From positions 124,001 through 188,000 of the forward strand of contig JAFEFL010000064.1 in assembly GCA_018240595.1 (NCBI GenBank): a stretch of DNA of 64,000 nt, written 5' to 3'. Shown piece by piece: positions 1 to 8,233 of this stretch; the first letter of the stretch is position 1, and each line of letters starts with the position of its first letter. Source of the DNA: Pseudomonadota bacterium (GTDB lineage: Bacteria > Pseudomonadota > Alphaproteobacteria > Rhizobiales > Xanthobacteraceae). The notes beneath the pieces were generated by a model. The model was not told the origin of the DNA. It did no database searches and saw nothing but the letters and a program-made list of their open reading frames with translations. Both the position numbers and the translations under genes were made by a program.

Positions 1-1189
1 TGCGGGTGGCCGCCTCGCCGAGCTCCTTGACCGCACGGTTGGTCTGTCCGGCTTCGCTGACGGCCTTGGAAGCAATGGCATTGGACTGCGACACCTGCCG
101 ATCGATCTCATTGACCGACGCAGATAGTTCATCCGCTGCGGAGGCGATGTCGCGTACATTGGCCGATGCTTCGGACGAGGCATGCTCGGCGCGCGTCGTC
201 TGCATGGAGGCGACGTCGGCCGCGCCGGCAAGCTTGGTGGAAGCGGCCAGCATCTGGTCGGAGATTTGGCCCAGCTCGGACAAGGTCGTTTCGACTTCCG
301 CGGAGAACCGGCTGATCTCGTTGTTGATCTCGCGCTGCCGTGCGGCGCGGCTCTCCGCCTCCTGCAGCACAGTCTGATTCAGCTCGCGGTTATGGCTCAT
401 CGCACGATGAAAGACTTCGATGGAACGCGCCATCGCTCCGATCTCGTCCTGCCGCTCGCTATAGGGGATCGACGTCAGTTGCGAGCCGCCGGCCACCGAC
501 TCCGTGACACGCGTGATCGCCGTCAGCGGCTTGACGATGCCGCGCGCGATGAAGAGAAGTGCGATCGTGGCCATCGCCGCCAGTGTCGCGAACACCGCGA
601 GCCAGCGCACGCCTTGGTCGATGTTACCGTTGATCTCGACATAGGCCGCATCGGCACGCCTGGCGTATTGATCGGTCAGACCCTTGAGATCGGCATTGAG
701 GCCTTTGCGTTCGCCGCGGCTGGCTTCGCCCCATTCGCGCGCCGCCTCGGGGCCTTTCTCGGTGGCGAGGCGGATCAGTTCGCGCCGGTACGCGATGAAC
801 GCGGAGACGCGTTTGGAGAAATTTTCGAACAGAACGGCATCGTCCGCGTGAACGGTCTGTTTCCACGCGACCATCAGCTCTTCGATGCGATCGAGGAAAC
901 CTCCAAGTCCGTCGATGAACTGCTGCCGGCTGGCGCGGTCGTTCGGCAGGTAGATGCCACGGGATTCGGCGACGACGGCGTAGATGAGGCCGTTGATGCG
1001 CTCGATGTTCTTCATGCCGGTGTTGGCGGACTCATAGGTCGTCGTCAGCACCGCGTAGTGGCGCGCATTGATGACGGCGGAGCCCGACAGCGCCAGTGCG
1101 GTCATGGCCATGAGGGCAAAGATCGCATAAAGCTTGGCGGCGATCGAAAGCTTCGGCAGAGTCACTTGCAGCCTCATCCTGCGCGGCAT
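1..1189 (-). CDS. Methyl-accepting chemotaxis protein, C-terminus cut by window edge
   Basis: Chemoreceptor that feeds the CheA/CheW pathway. Translating the minus strand from 1189 gives an N-terminal membrane helix (FALMAMTALALSGSAVI), a four-helix-bundle-like periplasmic stretch, a second membrane helix (LAVFATLAAMATIALLFIA), a HAMP segment (ARGIVKPLTAITRVTESVAGG) and the start of the coiled-coil signalling region (SASVNEIDRQVSQSNAIA). The conserved hairpin tip lies beyond the window, so the 3' end is missing. ATG at 1189 and in-frame ATG at 1177 are both possible starts; 1189 has a GGGA a few bases upstream. The ligand cannot be told. Confidence 0.85.
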   Translation of the reverse strand, partial: MPRRMRLQVTLPKLSIAAKLYAIFALMAMTALALSGSAVINARHYAVLTTTYESANTGMKNIERINGLIYAVVAESRGIYLPNDRASRQQFIDGLGGFLDRIEELMVAWKQTVHADDAVLFENFSKRVSAFIAYRRELIRLATEKGPEAAREWGEASRGERKGLNADLKGLTDQYARRADAAYVEINGNIDQGVRWLAVFATLAAMATIALLFIARGIVKPLTAITRVTESVAGGSQLTSIPYSERQDEIGAMARSIEVFHRAMSHNRELNQTVLQEAESRAARQREINNEISRFSAEVETTLSELGQISDQMLAASTKLAGAADVASMQTTRAEHASSEASANVRDIASAADELSASVNEIDRQVSQSNAIASKAVSEAGQTNRAVKELGEAATR

Positions 1190-1279
1190 AAATCCCGGTT
1201 CCATACTCGCCGGAATACGTTAACGATCTGTTTTCCTTAACTTTTGCCCTTCGCCGCATACCTCCGGAAAGCCCCCGTC

Positions 1280-2224
1280 ATGAGCCTGAATGTCGCCGTG
1301 CAGATGGATCCGATCGAACGGATCAATATCAAAGGGGATTCGACCTTCGCGTTGCTGCTCGAAGCCCAGGCGCGCGGCCATAAGCTGAGCTATTACACGC
1401 CGGATCGCATGGCCCAGCTCGGCGGCCGGCTCTATGCCCGGGTTGAGCCGCTGACCGTGCGCGACGAGGTCGGCAACCACTTCTCGCTCGGCGAGCCCGC
1501 CCGCGCGGCGCTTGATGGCTTCGACGTCATCCTGCTGCGGCAGGATCCGCCGTTTGATCTCTCCTACATCACCACGACGCACATGCTGGAGCGCATCCAC
1601 CCCAAGACCCTGGTGGTGAACGACCCGGGCGAGGTGCGCGACGCGCCCGAGAAGATCCTGGTGACCTCGTTCCCCGACCTGATGCCACCGACGCTCATTA
1701 CGCGCGACCTCGCCGAGATCAAGGCGTTCCGCGCCGAGCACAACGACATCGTCATGAAGCCGCTCTACGGCCATGGCGGCGGCGGCGTCTTCCGCGTGAC
1801 GCGCGAGGATCTCAATTTCGGCTCGCTCTACGACATGTTCGCCGCGACGTTCCGCGAGCCCTGGGTGGTGCAAGCCTTCCTGCCCGCGGTGAAGAACGGC
1901 GACAAGCGCATCCTGCTGGTCAACGGCGAGTTCGCGGGCGCGGTCAACCGCGTGCCGGCGGCGGACGATCTGCGCTCCAACATGGTGCGTGGCGGCTCGC
2001 CCAAGGCGACCGACCTGACGCCGCGAGAGCGCGAGATCATCGCCAGGCTGAAGCCTGTCCTGATCGAACGCGGCATGATCTTCGTCGGCATCGACGTGAT
2101 CGGCGACATGCTGACCGAGATCAACGTCACCTCGCCGACGGGAATCCGCGCCGTAAAGAATCTCGGCGGCCCCGACGCCGCGGCGATGGTGTGGGACGTG
2201 ATCGAGAAGAAGCGCCGCGGCTGA
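1280..2224 (+). CDS. gshB: Glutathione synthetase
   Basis: ATP-grasp ligase that joins gamma-glutamylcysteine and glycine to make glutathione in the cytoplasm. The 314-residue product matches the usual GshB length (about 315). It starts MSLNVAVQMDPIERI, carries QDPPFDLSYI, the ATP-grasp segment MKPLYGHGGGGVFRV and the C-terminal INVTSPTGIR typical of GshB. A TTG-initiated form beginning at 1244 is open, but ATG 1280 follows GGAAAG and matches the family N-terminus, so I prefer it. The next gene is convergent, with stop codons only five bases apart. No gshA lies nearby. Confidence 0.95.
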   Translation: MSLNVAVQMDPIERINIKGDSTFALLLEAQARGHKLSYYTPDRMAQLGGRLYARVEPLTVRDEVGNHFSLGEPARAALDGFDVILLRQDPPFDLSYITTTHMLERIHPKTLVVNDPGEVRDAPEKILVTSFPDLMPPTLITRDLAEIKAFRAEHNDIVMKPLYGHGGGGVFRVTREDLNFGSLYDMFAATFREPWVVQAFLPAVKNGDKRILLVNGEFAGAVNRVPAADDLRSNMVRGGSPKATDLTPREREIIARLKPVLIERGMIFVGIDVIGDMLTEINVTSPTGIRAVKNLGGPDAAAMVWDVIEKKRRG

Positions 2225-2229
2225 GCGTT

Positions 2230-4086
2230 CTACGCGGGCCGCTTCCGCGACAGGGGAGGCGTCCGCGCGTCCACCCCGTTCTTCGCCACGATGAAGCGCG
2301 TGGTCGCGGCGGCGTCGATCGGCCGGCCGAAGAAGTAGCCTTGGCCGTATTGGCAGCCGAGCTCGGCAAGCCACTCGGCCTGCGCCTGCGTTTCGATTCC
2401 TTCGGCCACCACCCGCATTTCCAGTTTGCGCGACAGATCGAGCAGCAGCTCGACCACCAGCCGGCTGGGACGATCGAGCAGCATGCGGTCGATGAAGGAG
2501 CGGTCGATCTTGATGACGTCGACGGGGAAGCGGATGAGATGCGTCAGCGACGCAAAGCCGGTGCCGAAATCGTCGAGCGCGACCATGACGCCCTTCTGGC
2601 GCAGGCGTTGCAACACGCCAACGACCTTGTCGTCGGGCCCGGGGCCGTCGAGGAAAACCGTTTCAGTGACCTCGAGAATCAGATTTTTGAGTGGCACTCC
2701 GACCGCTTCGAAAGCCTCGGAAAGACGGCGCTCCAGATCGCTGCGGTAGAAGTCCGCGGTCGAAAGATTGATGCCGATATGGCGAATGCTCAGGCCGCGA
2801 TCCAGCCAGCTCCGCATGTTGGCTGCGATCTGCTTGAGCATCTGGTCGGTCAGACGAAACGCGATGCTCGGATCGGAAAGCGCCGCCTGCACCTGCGATG
2901 CCGACAGTATCTCGCCGTTGTCGAGACGGATGCGCGCCAGCGACTCGAAGCCTTCGATGACGCCGCCGTCGATCGACATGACCGGCTGATAGAACGGGAT
3001 GACCCGGCGTTCGTTCAGCGCCTGATCGAGGGTGCGGATTTGCGACATGCGCAATGCGATCGACGTACGCAGGTTCTTCTCGAACGGGACGTAGGCGCCG
3101 CGCCTGATTTCCTTGGCATGGTACAGCGCGAAGTCGGCGTTCTGCCGCAGCAAGTCGGCATTGTTGCCATCGATGCCGTAAACCACGCCGCCCATCGTGA
3201 TCTGCGGCATGATGGTGTAGCCGTCGCAGTCGAAAGGTTCGCTCATCGCGCGGATGATGGCATCGGCGACGACCCCGAGCTCGTTGTGGTTGCGGCAGGC
3301 GTCGACCAGGACAGCAAATTCGTCGCCGCCGAGACGGCAGGCTGCGTTCGGCGCCACATCGGCGAGGCGGCCGGCAACTTCCTGTATGAGACCATCGCCG
3401 ACCACGTGGCCCATTGTATCGTTGGCGATCTTGAGATTGTCGATATCGACGACCAGAAGGCCGAATGCGGGGTCGTCGGCCACAATACGCTCGAACATCA
3501 TGTCGTCGAAGCTTCGCCGGTTCGGCAGGCCGGTGAGCTGATCGAAATAGGCGAGGGCGTGATTGCGCTGCTGCGCGTGATCGTGCTCGATGGCGATCGA
3601 GAACAGATGCACGCAGGTATTGACGATCGCGCGCTCGAGCTCGGTCGGGCCGCGCTTGGTGCGGTAGTAGAAACCGAAGGTCGCGGCGACGCGTCCGTCC
3701 CGCGTCTTGATCGGGCTCGACCAGCAGGCCATGAGGCCGAGCGGCGTGATCAGATCCCTGTAGGGCGTCCACAGTGGATCAGTCGATACGTCATGAACTT
3801 CGACCGCCTGACCGAGAAACGCCGCGGTGCCGCACGAGCCGACATCCGGCCCGATCGGGATGCCGGTGATGGCGTCCGAGTAATGCTGCGGCAGGCTGGG
3901 CGCCGCCACCGGCGCCAGCCGGCCGTCCGGCGAAATGGCGACGATCGAACACACGGCTTCGGGGGCGAGCTGTTCGGCGCGGCGGCACAGCAGATCGGCA
4001 ATGGCCTCGAAGCGCTCGCCCGTGACCAGCGCTTCCAGGATCTCAGTCTGCAATGCGTGCAAGGGGAAGCTCGGTTGAGGGGGCAT
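2230..4086 (-). CDS. GAF-GGDEF-EAL cyclic-di-GMP signalling protein
   Basis: Probable c-di-GMP turnover enzyme of 618 residues. A GAF sensor lies at about 20-155 (DVGSCGTAAF), GGDEF at about 175-325 and EAL at about 355-605. The GGDEF active site is intact (RLGGDEF), but the allosteric RxxD five residues before it is absent. The EAL domain reads ESLAR in place of EALLR; the metal and catalytic residues appear retained (GINLS, EVTET, LDDFGTGF, IKIDRSFI, AEGIET, QGYFFGRP). This suggests a working phosphodiesterase, perhaps GTP- or ligand-modulated. No membrane segment is seen. ATG 4086 is chosen; a GTG at 4125 directly abuts an AGGAG and would add 13 residues. Confidence 0.93.
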   Translation of the reverse strand: MPPQPSFPLHALQTEILEALVTGERFEAIADLLCRRAEQLAPEAVCSIVAISPDGRLAPVAAPSLPQHYSDAITGIPIGPDVGSCGTAAFLGQAVEVHDVSTDPLWTPYRDLITPLGLMACWSSPIKTRDGRVAATFGFYYRTKRGPTELERAIVNTCVHLFSIAIEHDHAQQRNHALAYFDQLTGLPNRRSFDDMMFERIVADDPAFGLLVVDIDNLKIANDTMGHVVGDGLIQEVAGRLADVAPNAACRLGGDEFAVLVDACRNHNELGVVADAIIRAMSEPFDCDGYTIMPQITMGGVVYGIDGNNADLLRQNADFALYHAKEIRRGAYVPFEKNLRTSIALRMSQIRTLDQALNERRVIPFYQPVMSIDGGVIEGFESLARIRLDNGEILSASQVQAALSDPSIAFRLTDQMLKQIAANMRSWLDRGLSIRHIGINLSTADFYRSDLERRLSEAFEAVGVPLKNLILEVTETVFLDGPGPDDKVVGVLQRLRQKGVMVALDDFGTGFASLTHLIRFPVDVIKIDRSFIDRMLLDRPSRLVVELLLDLSRKLEMRVVAEGIETQAQAEWLAELGCQYGQGYFFGRPIDAAATTRFIVAKNGVDARTPPLSRKRPA

Positions 4087-4211
4087 TACTCGCACTCGCG
4101 ACGATGGCGCAGTACGACTAAACACCTCCTGTCTTAATTCCCCGAAAATTTAGATGTTCAATTGCGTTATTCAAACACCGCTAAAAGGCAGCCTTTCCGG
4201 CGCCCGGCGCG

Positions 4212-4260
4212 GAAAAAACGCGCCGCGCCGCAGGAACCTTGAGGCTCCGCGCCGCGCGGC
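4212..4260 (-). terminator. Rho-independent terminator after the small SOS-box gene
   Basis: On the minus strand a long GC-rich stem-loop (arms around GCGGCGCGG and CCGCGCCGC) is followed by six T residues (A6 at 4213-4218 on the plus strand). It lies ten bases past the stop of the 66-residue ORF, and upstream of the GGDEF-EAL gene. It therefore separates the two minus-strand units. Confidence 0.75.
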
Positions 4261-4269
4261 TTTTCAGCG

Positions 4270-4470
4270 TCAAGCCGCTTCTTGTTCGAAGCCGGCAATC
4301 GAGAAAACGACCCGCTGGCGGCCGAGCTGCACGTGCTGCAGCTCCCAGATCAATTCCTCGACGTCGTTGCTGGCGGCTTCAACCTCCTCGCGGGCGCGGC
4401 GCGCCTCGAGGAGGTCGTTTTGCATGGCCTGGCGGTCGATCATGGCGAGCACCTCTGTAATGCTGGACAT
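4270..4470 (-). CDS. Small coiled-coil-like protein behind an SOS box, unrecognised
   Basis: A 66-residue acidic/charged helix-rich ORF (LLEARRAREEVEAASNDVEELIWEL) with no signal peptide or membrane segment. I do not recognise the family. Three things support a real gene: a strong terminator just after it, a LexA-type box 18 bases before its ATG, and alphaproteobacterial codon use. The heptad-like spacing of leucines and charges suggests a short coiled coil. If the LexA box works, the protein would be made after DNA damage. The upstream MFS gene is on the same strand but ends 100 bases earlier, so this looks monocistronic. Confidence 0.6.
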   Translation of the reverse strand: MSSITEVLAMIDRQAMQNDLLEARRAREEVEAASNDVEELIWELQHVQLGRQRVVFSIAGFEQEAA

Positions 4471-4487
4471 GGTAGCCGAAAAAATTT

Positions 4488-4502
4488 GTTCTGCAAATGT
4501 TC
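4488..4502 (-). promoter_or_regulatory. LexA (SOS) box upstream of the small ORF
   Basis: GTTC at 4488-4491 and GTTC at 4499-4502 are separated by exactly seven bases (TGCAAAT). This is the alphaproteobacterial LexA operator GTTC-N7-GTTC. The only gene starting next to it is the 66-residue minus-strand ORF, 18 bases away. The AT-rich core and flanks resemble the box before comM at 6598. Confidence 0.7.
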
Positions 4503-4570
4503 TCTTTTGCCATCCACAGTCAGGCCGCCTCAGCGCGCGGCCTTGGCCAGCGATTTCGTCTTGGGCGGGG

Positions 4571-5878
4571 TCATGCCCCCGCCGCAGCCGGGGCCTGCCC
4601 GGACCCGAGTTTCAGGCCGCGCCCAATGCACAGCGCGAGCACCGCGGCGATGATGCACAACGCGCCGGCAGCGAAGAACGCCGGCACATAGGTGCCGAGT
4701 TCGGTGCGCGTCAGTCCGGCGCCGTAGGCGGCGAAGGCGGCGCCAATCTGATGCCCGGCGAAAACCCAGCCAAAGACGACGCCGGCCTTTTCGCGGCCGA
4801 AGCGGTCGGCGGTCAGCTTCACCGTCGGCGGCACTGTGGCGATCCAGTCGAGGCCATAGAACACCGCGAACAGCGACAGACCGTAGAACGTGAAATCGGT
4901 GAACGGCAGGAACATCAGCGACAGGCCGCGCAGCCCGTAGTACCAGGCGAGCAGATAGCGGCTGTCGAATCGGTCAGACAGCCAGCCGGAGCCGATCGTG
5001 CCGACGAAATCGAACATGCCCATCATTGCCAGCACGCTCGCCGCTGTGACTGCTGCCAGTCCGTAGTCGCTGCAGAACGTGACGAAGTGCGTCTGCACCA
5101 AGCCGTTCGTGCTGCAGCCGCAGACGAAGAAGGTCGCGAACAGGATCCAGAATGTGCCGGTGCGTGAGACTTCCTTGAGCACGACGAGCGGCGACAGCAT
5201 CAGCGACCACAGACCCTGTCCGCTTGCCGGCGCTGGCGTGACGGCGGTTTCGCCGTAGATCGGCAGCGCGAGATCGGCCGGCCGATCGCGCATCAAGGCC
5301 AACGTAACGAGCGCCGTCGCGGCCAGCATCGCGCACATAAAGGCGAGTGCCGTGCGCCAGCCGTAAACAGTCGTAAGCTGCGCGATCACGGGGAGGAACA
5401 CGAGCTGGCCGGTCGCCGAGCTGGCCGCCAGCAGGCCGACGACGAGACCGCGCCGCTTGTTGAACCAGCGCGTCGCCACCGTCGCCGCAAGCACCATTGC
5501 GGTCAGCCCGGTGCCGACCCCGACCACGACGCCCCACAGCATCATCAACTGCCAGAGCCCGGTCATCTTCAGCGAGCCGAGAAAGCCGGTGCAAATCAGC
5601 GCCAGCGCCGTGAGCACGACGCGGCGCACACCGAAGCGATTCATGAACGCCGCCGCGAACGGACCGAGCAGCCCGTACAGCAGAATGCGGAGCGCAAGCG
5701 CCGCTGAGATTTGTGACGTGGTCCAGCCGAATTCCTTTTCCAGCGGCACGATCAGCACGCCGGGTGCGCCCATGGCAGCGGCCGTCACCAGCATGGTGAG
5801 GAAAGTGCTGGCGACCACCACCCAGCCGTAGTGAACGTTGCGGCGGCCGAGGGTGACGGCAAGAGCGTTCGAAATCAT
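4571..5878 (-). CDS. MFS transporter, monocarboxylate/OFA-like
   Basis: Inner-membrane secondary transporter of 435 residues with about twelve hydrophobic segments. It opens with HYGWVVVASTF, a pattern common in the oxalate/formate and monocarboxylate MFS branch, followed by SAALALRILLYGLLGPFAAA and the loop-2/3 motif NRFGVRRV. A second cytoplasmic loop reads SDRFDSRY. The substrate is unknown. The gene is divergent from a TetR regulator, with palindromic operator-like sequence between them, so it is probably an inducible exporter or uptake system repressed by that regulator. Confidence 0.88.
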   Translation of the reverse strand: MISNALAVTLGRRNVHYGWVVVASTFLTMLVTAAAMGAPGVLIVPLEKEFGWTTSQISAALALRILLYGLLGPFAAAFMNRFGVRRVVLTALALICTGFLGSLKMTGLWQLMMLWGVVVGVGTGLTAMVLAATVATRWFNKRRGLVVGLLAASSATGQLVFLPVIAQLTTVYGWRTALAFMCAMLAATALVTLALMRDRPADLALPIYGETAVTPAPASGQGLWSLMLSPLVVLKEVSRTGTFWILFATFFVCGCSTNGLVQTHFVTFCSDYGLAAVTAASVLAMMGMFDFVGTIGSGWLSDRFDSRYLLAWYYGLRGLSLMFLPFTDFTFYGLSLFAVFYGLDWIATVPPTVKLTADRFGREKAGVVFGWVFAGHQIGAAFAAYGAGLTRTELGTYVPAFFAAGALCIIAAVLALCIGRGLKLGSGQAPAAAGA

Positions 5879-5927
5879 CGTGTCATGTCCGGGTTCGGAC
5901 TGCGGTTGCGGCGCAGCGCCGTTAAAT

Positions 5928-5977
5928 GATGATTATCATCTATTGCATTAGATGACGGGTATCATATAATTTGTCAA
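5928..5977. promoter_or_regulatory. Divergent MFS/tetR promoter with palindromic operator
   Basis: GATGATTATCATC at 5928-5940 is a perfect 6+1+6 palindrome. A related imperfect copy (GATGAC-GGG-TATCAT) lies at 5951-5965. For tetR, TTGCAT (5943-5948) and TATAAT (5965-5970), 16 bases apart, form a good sigma-70-type promoter. On the minus strand TTGACA occupies 5977-5972 and points toward the MFS gene. Binding of the TetR protein here could block both promoters. The motifs are seen in the sequence; the binding is inferred. Confidence 0.7.
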
Positions 5978-6001
5978 GCTGTGCGATGAGGGGACCAGCG
6001 C

Positions 6002-6571
6002 ATGCGTGTCAGTCGAGAGAAGGCGGCCGAAAACCGCGAAAAGATCATCGCCGTGGCCAGCACCTTGCTGCGCGAGAAAGGCTTCGACGGCATTGGCGTC
6101 GCCGACATCATGAAGGCCGCCGAACTGACGCATGGTGGATTTTATGGCCATTTCGATTCGAAGGACGATCTCGCCGCGCAGGCCTGCCATGCCGCATTGG
6201 CGAAGTCGGCCACGCGTTGGGCCGAGGTGCGCGACAACGCCGGCGACCGGGCCTTCGCGGCGATGATCGCGCACTATTTGTCGCCGCGGCAGTACGACAG
6301 TTCCGGCCGCGGCTGCGCCCTGGTCGCCTTGGGCGCGGAAGCGCCGCGGCAGTCCAAATCGGTGCGCGCCGTGTTTCGCGACGGCCTCATGAAACTGGTG
6401 GATGTGCTGATCGCGGCGATCCCCGGCGCCAAGGCAGCGCGTCGGCGCAAGGCGCTCGCCGTCATGGCCCAACTTGTCGGCGCCGGTGTGCTGGCGCGCG
6501 CCGTCAATGACGGAGAGTTGGCCGAGGAGATCCTTGAGGCCACCAAGCGCGACTTGCTGGATCGGGTCTGA
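6002..6571 (+). CDS. TetR-family transcriptional regulator
   Basis: A 189-residue repressor. The N-terminal TetR DNA-binding domain is clear at residues 5-60 (REKIIAVASTLLREKGFDG, then VADIMKAAELTHGGFYGHF). The C-terminal ligand domain contains YDSSGRGCALVALGAEAPR, a segment common in TetR regulators of alphaproteobacterial efflux or detoxification genes. ATG 6002 follows GAGGGG. The gene is divergent from the MFS transporter and likely controls it and itself through the palindromes at 5928-5965. Confidence 0.92.
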   Translation: MRVSREKAAENREKIIAVASTLLREKGFDGIGVADIMKAAELTHGGFYGHFDSKDDLAAQACHAALAKSATRWAEVRDNAGDRAFAAMIAHYLSPRQYDSSGRGCALVALGAEAPRQSKSVRAVFRDGLMKLVDVLIAAIPGAKAARRRKALAVMAQLVGAGVLARAVNDGELAEEILEATKRDLLDRV

Positions 6572-6597
6572 CCCGGCTCATTGTCCACCGCGATTTT

Positions 6598-6612
6598 GTT
6601 CTATAAATGTTC
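6598..6612 (+). promoter_or_regulatory. LexA (SOS) box upstream of comM
   Basis: GTTC (6598-6601), seven bases (TATAAAT), then GTTC (6609-6612) form the alphaproteobacterial LexA operator, 56 bases before the comM start. The TATAAAT core could also serve as the promoter -10 element. comM has been reported in predicted alphaproteobacterial SOS regulons, which agrees with this site. Confidence 0.8.
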
Positions 6613-6667
6613 TTGCGCTGGCGCCGCAACCTGAGCTACACTTAAAAGTAGAATTCAGGGGGCGGGC

Positions 6668-8206
6668 ATGGTCCAGCGGGTGGCAACGGTCGCCTTCGAG
6701 GGCATCGATGCGCGGATCGTGGACGTCCAGGTCCAGGTCGCGCCGGGCCTGCCGGCTTTCAACATCGTCGGCCTGCCCGACAAAGCTGTTTCCGAGGCCA
6801 AGGAGCGCGTCCGCGCCGCGCTCATCGCCTCAGGTCTGGCGCTGCCTGCGCGCCGCATCACCGTGAACCTGGCGCCTGCCGATTTGCCCAAGGAGGGCAG
6901 CCACTACGACCTGCCGATCGCGCTCGGCCTGATGGCGGCAATCGGCGCCGTGCCGGCCGATGCGCTCGCCGGCTTCACGGTGCTCGGCGAGCTCGGCCTC
7001 GACGGCTCGATCGCGCCCGTGGCCGGCGTGTTGCCAGCGGCGATCGGCGCCAATGCCAATGGCTACGGCCTGATCTGCCCCGAGATTTGCGGGCCAGAGG
7101 CGGCCTGGGCCAGTCCCGAAATCGAGATCATCGCCGCGCGTTCGCTGATCCAGCTCGCCAACCATTTCCGCGGCACGCAGGTACTGTCGCGCCCGGCGCC
7201 GAAAATCCGCGAAATCGAAGGCAGCCTGCTCGATCTCGCTGACATCAAGGGACAGGAGAGCGCCAAGCGTGCGCTCGAAGTCGCCGCGGCGGGCGGGCAC
7301 AATCTCCTGATGATCGGGCCGCCGGGCGCCGGCAAGTCGATGCTCGCAGCGCGCCTGCCGTCCATTCTGCCGCCGCTGTCGCCGGCCGAACTGCTCGAAG
7401 TCTCGATGATCGCGTCGGTCGCCGGCGAGATCGAAGGCGGCGCGCTCACCAATCGCCGGCCGTTCCGCGCGCCGCATCATTCTGCGTCGATGCCCGCACT
7501 GGTCGGCGGCGGATTGCGTGCGCGGCCGGGCGAAGTGTCGCTGGCGCATAACGGCGTTCTGTTTCTCGACGAGATGCCGGAGTTTTCCGGTCAGGTGCTC
7601 GACTCGCTGCGCCAGCCGCTGGAGACCGGTGAAGTCGCCATCGCCCGCGCCAATCATCGCGTTACTTACCCGGCGCGCTTCATGCTCGTCGGTGCGATGA
7701 ACCCGTGCCGTTGCGGCCGCGCCAACGATCCGGGTTTTGCCTGCAATCGCGCGCCGAATGTGCGCTGCGCGGCGGATTATCAGGGCCGGCTGTCGGGGCC
7801 CCTGATCGACCGCATCGATCTGCACATCGAGGTGCCCGCGGTCACCGCCGCCGATCTCATCCTGCCGCCGCCCACCGAAGGCAGCCGGGAAGTCGCCGCG
7901 CGTGTCGCCCGAGCCCGTGATATCCAGATCGAACGCTACGCCGCACGCGGCGCGCCGCAGGTCCGCTGCAACGCGCAGGCCTCGGGTCCGCTGCTGGAGG
8001 AAGTCGCCCAAGCCGACGGCGCCGGCCTTAAATTGCTGCGCGACGCCGCCGACCAGATGCAACTATCGGCGCGCGGCTATCACCGTGTACTGCGGGTGGC
8101 GCGCACGCTCGCCGACCTCGACGGCGCCGACAAGGTCGGGCGCATCCACCTCGCCGAGGCCTTGTCGTATCGCGCGCTCGCCGACGACATGCGGCGCGCG
8201 GCCTGA
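6668..8206 (+). CDS. comM: ComM/YifB-family AAA+ ATPase (Mg-chelatase-like)
   Basis: A 512-residue hexameric AAA+ helicase. In competent bacteria ComM extends branch migration of incoming DNA; in others it has a general recombination role. The N-terminal Lon-protease-like domain (PGLPAFNIVGLPDKAVSEAKERV reads through about residue 30-50) is followed by Walker A GPPGAGKS near residue 218, Walker B VLFLDEMPEF, the sensor segment NPCRCG and the C-terminal Mg_chelatase_C helix bundle (SARGYHRVLRVARTLADL). Length is normal. An SOS box lies upstream, so damage induction is likely. The next gene is convergent. Confidence 0.95.
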   Translation: MVQRVATVAFEGIDARIVDVQVQVAPGLPAFNIVGLPDKAVSEAKERVRAALIASGLALPARRITVNLAPADLPKEGSHYDLPIALGLMAAIGAVPADALAGFTVLGELGLDGSIAPVAGVLPAAIGANANGYGLICPEICGPEAAWASPEIEIIAARSLIQLANHFRGTQVLSRPAPKIREIEGSLLDLADIKGQESAKRALEVAAAGGHNLLMIGPPGAGKSMLAARLPSILPPLSPAELLEVSMIASVAGEIEGGALTNRRPFRAPHHSASMPALVGGGLRARPGEVSLAHNGVLFLDEMPEFSGQVLDSLRQPLETGEVAIARANHRVTYPARFMLVGAMNPCRCGRANDPGFACNRAPNVRCAADYQGRLSGPLIDRIDLHIEVPAVTAADLILPPPTEGSREVAARVARARDIQIERYAARGAPQVRCNAQASGPLLEEVAQADGAGLKLLRDAADQMQLSARGYHRVLRVARTLADLDGADKVGRIHLAEALSYRALADDMRRAA

Positions 8207-8233
8207 TGCAATGAAGCGGCGGACTTGGCTGCC

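Noticed and set aside
2191..4137. 648-codon plus-strand open frame opposite the GGDEF-EAL gene
   Set aside because: Antisense shadow; the minus strand has intact GAF, GGDEF and EAL motifs.
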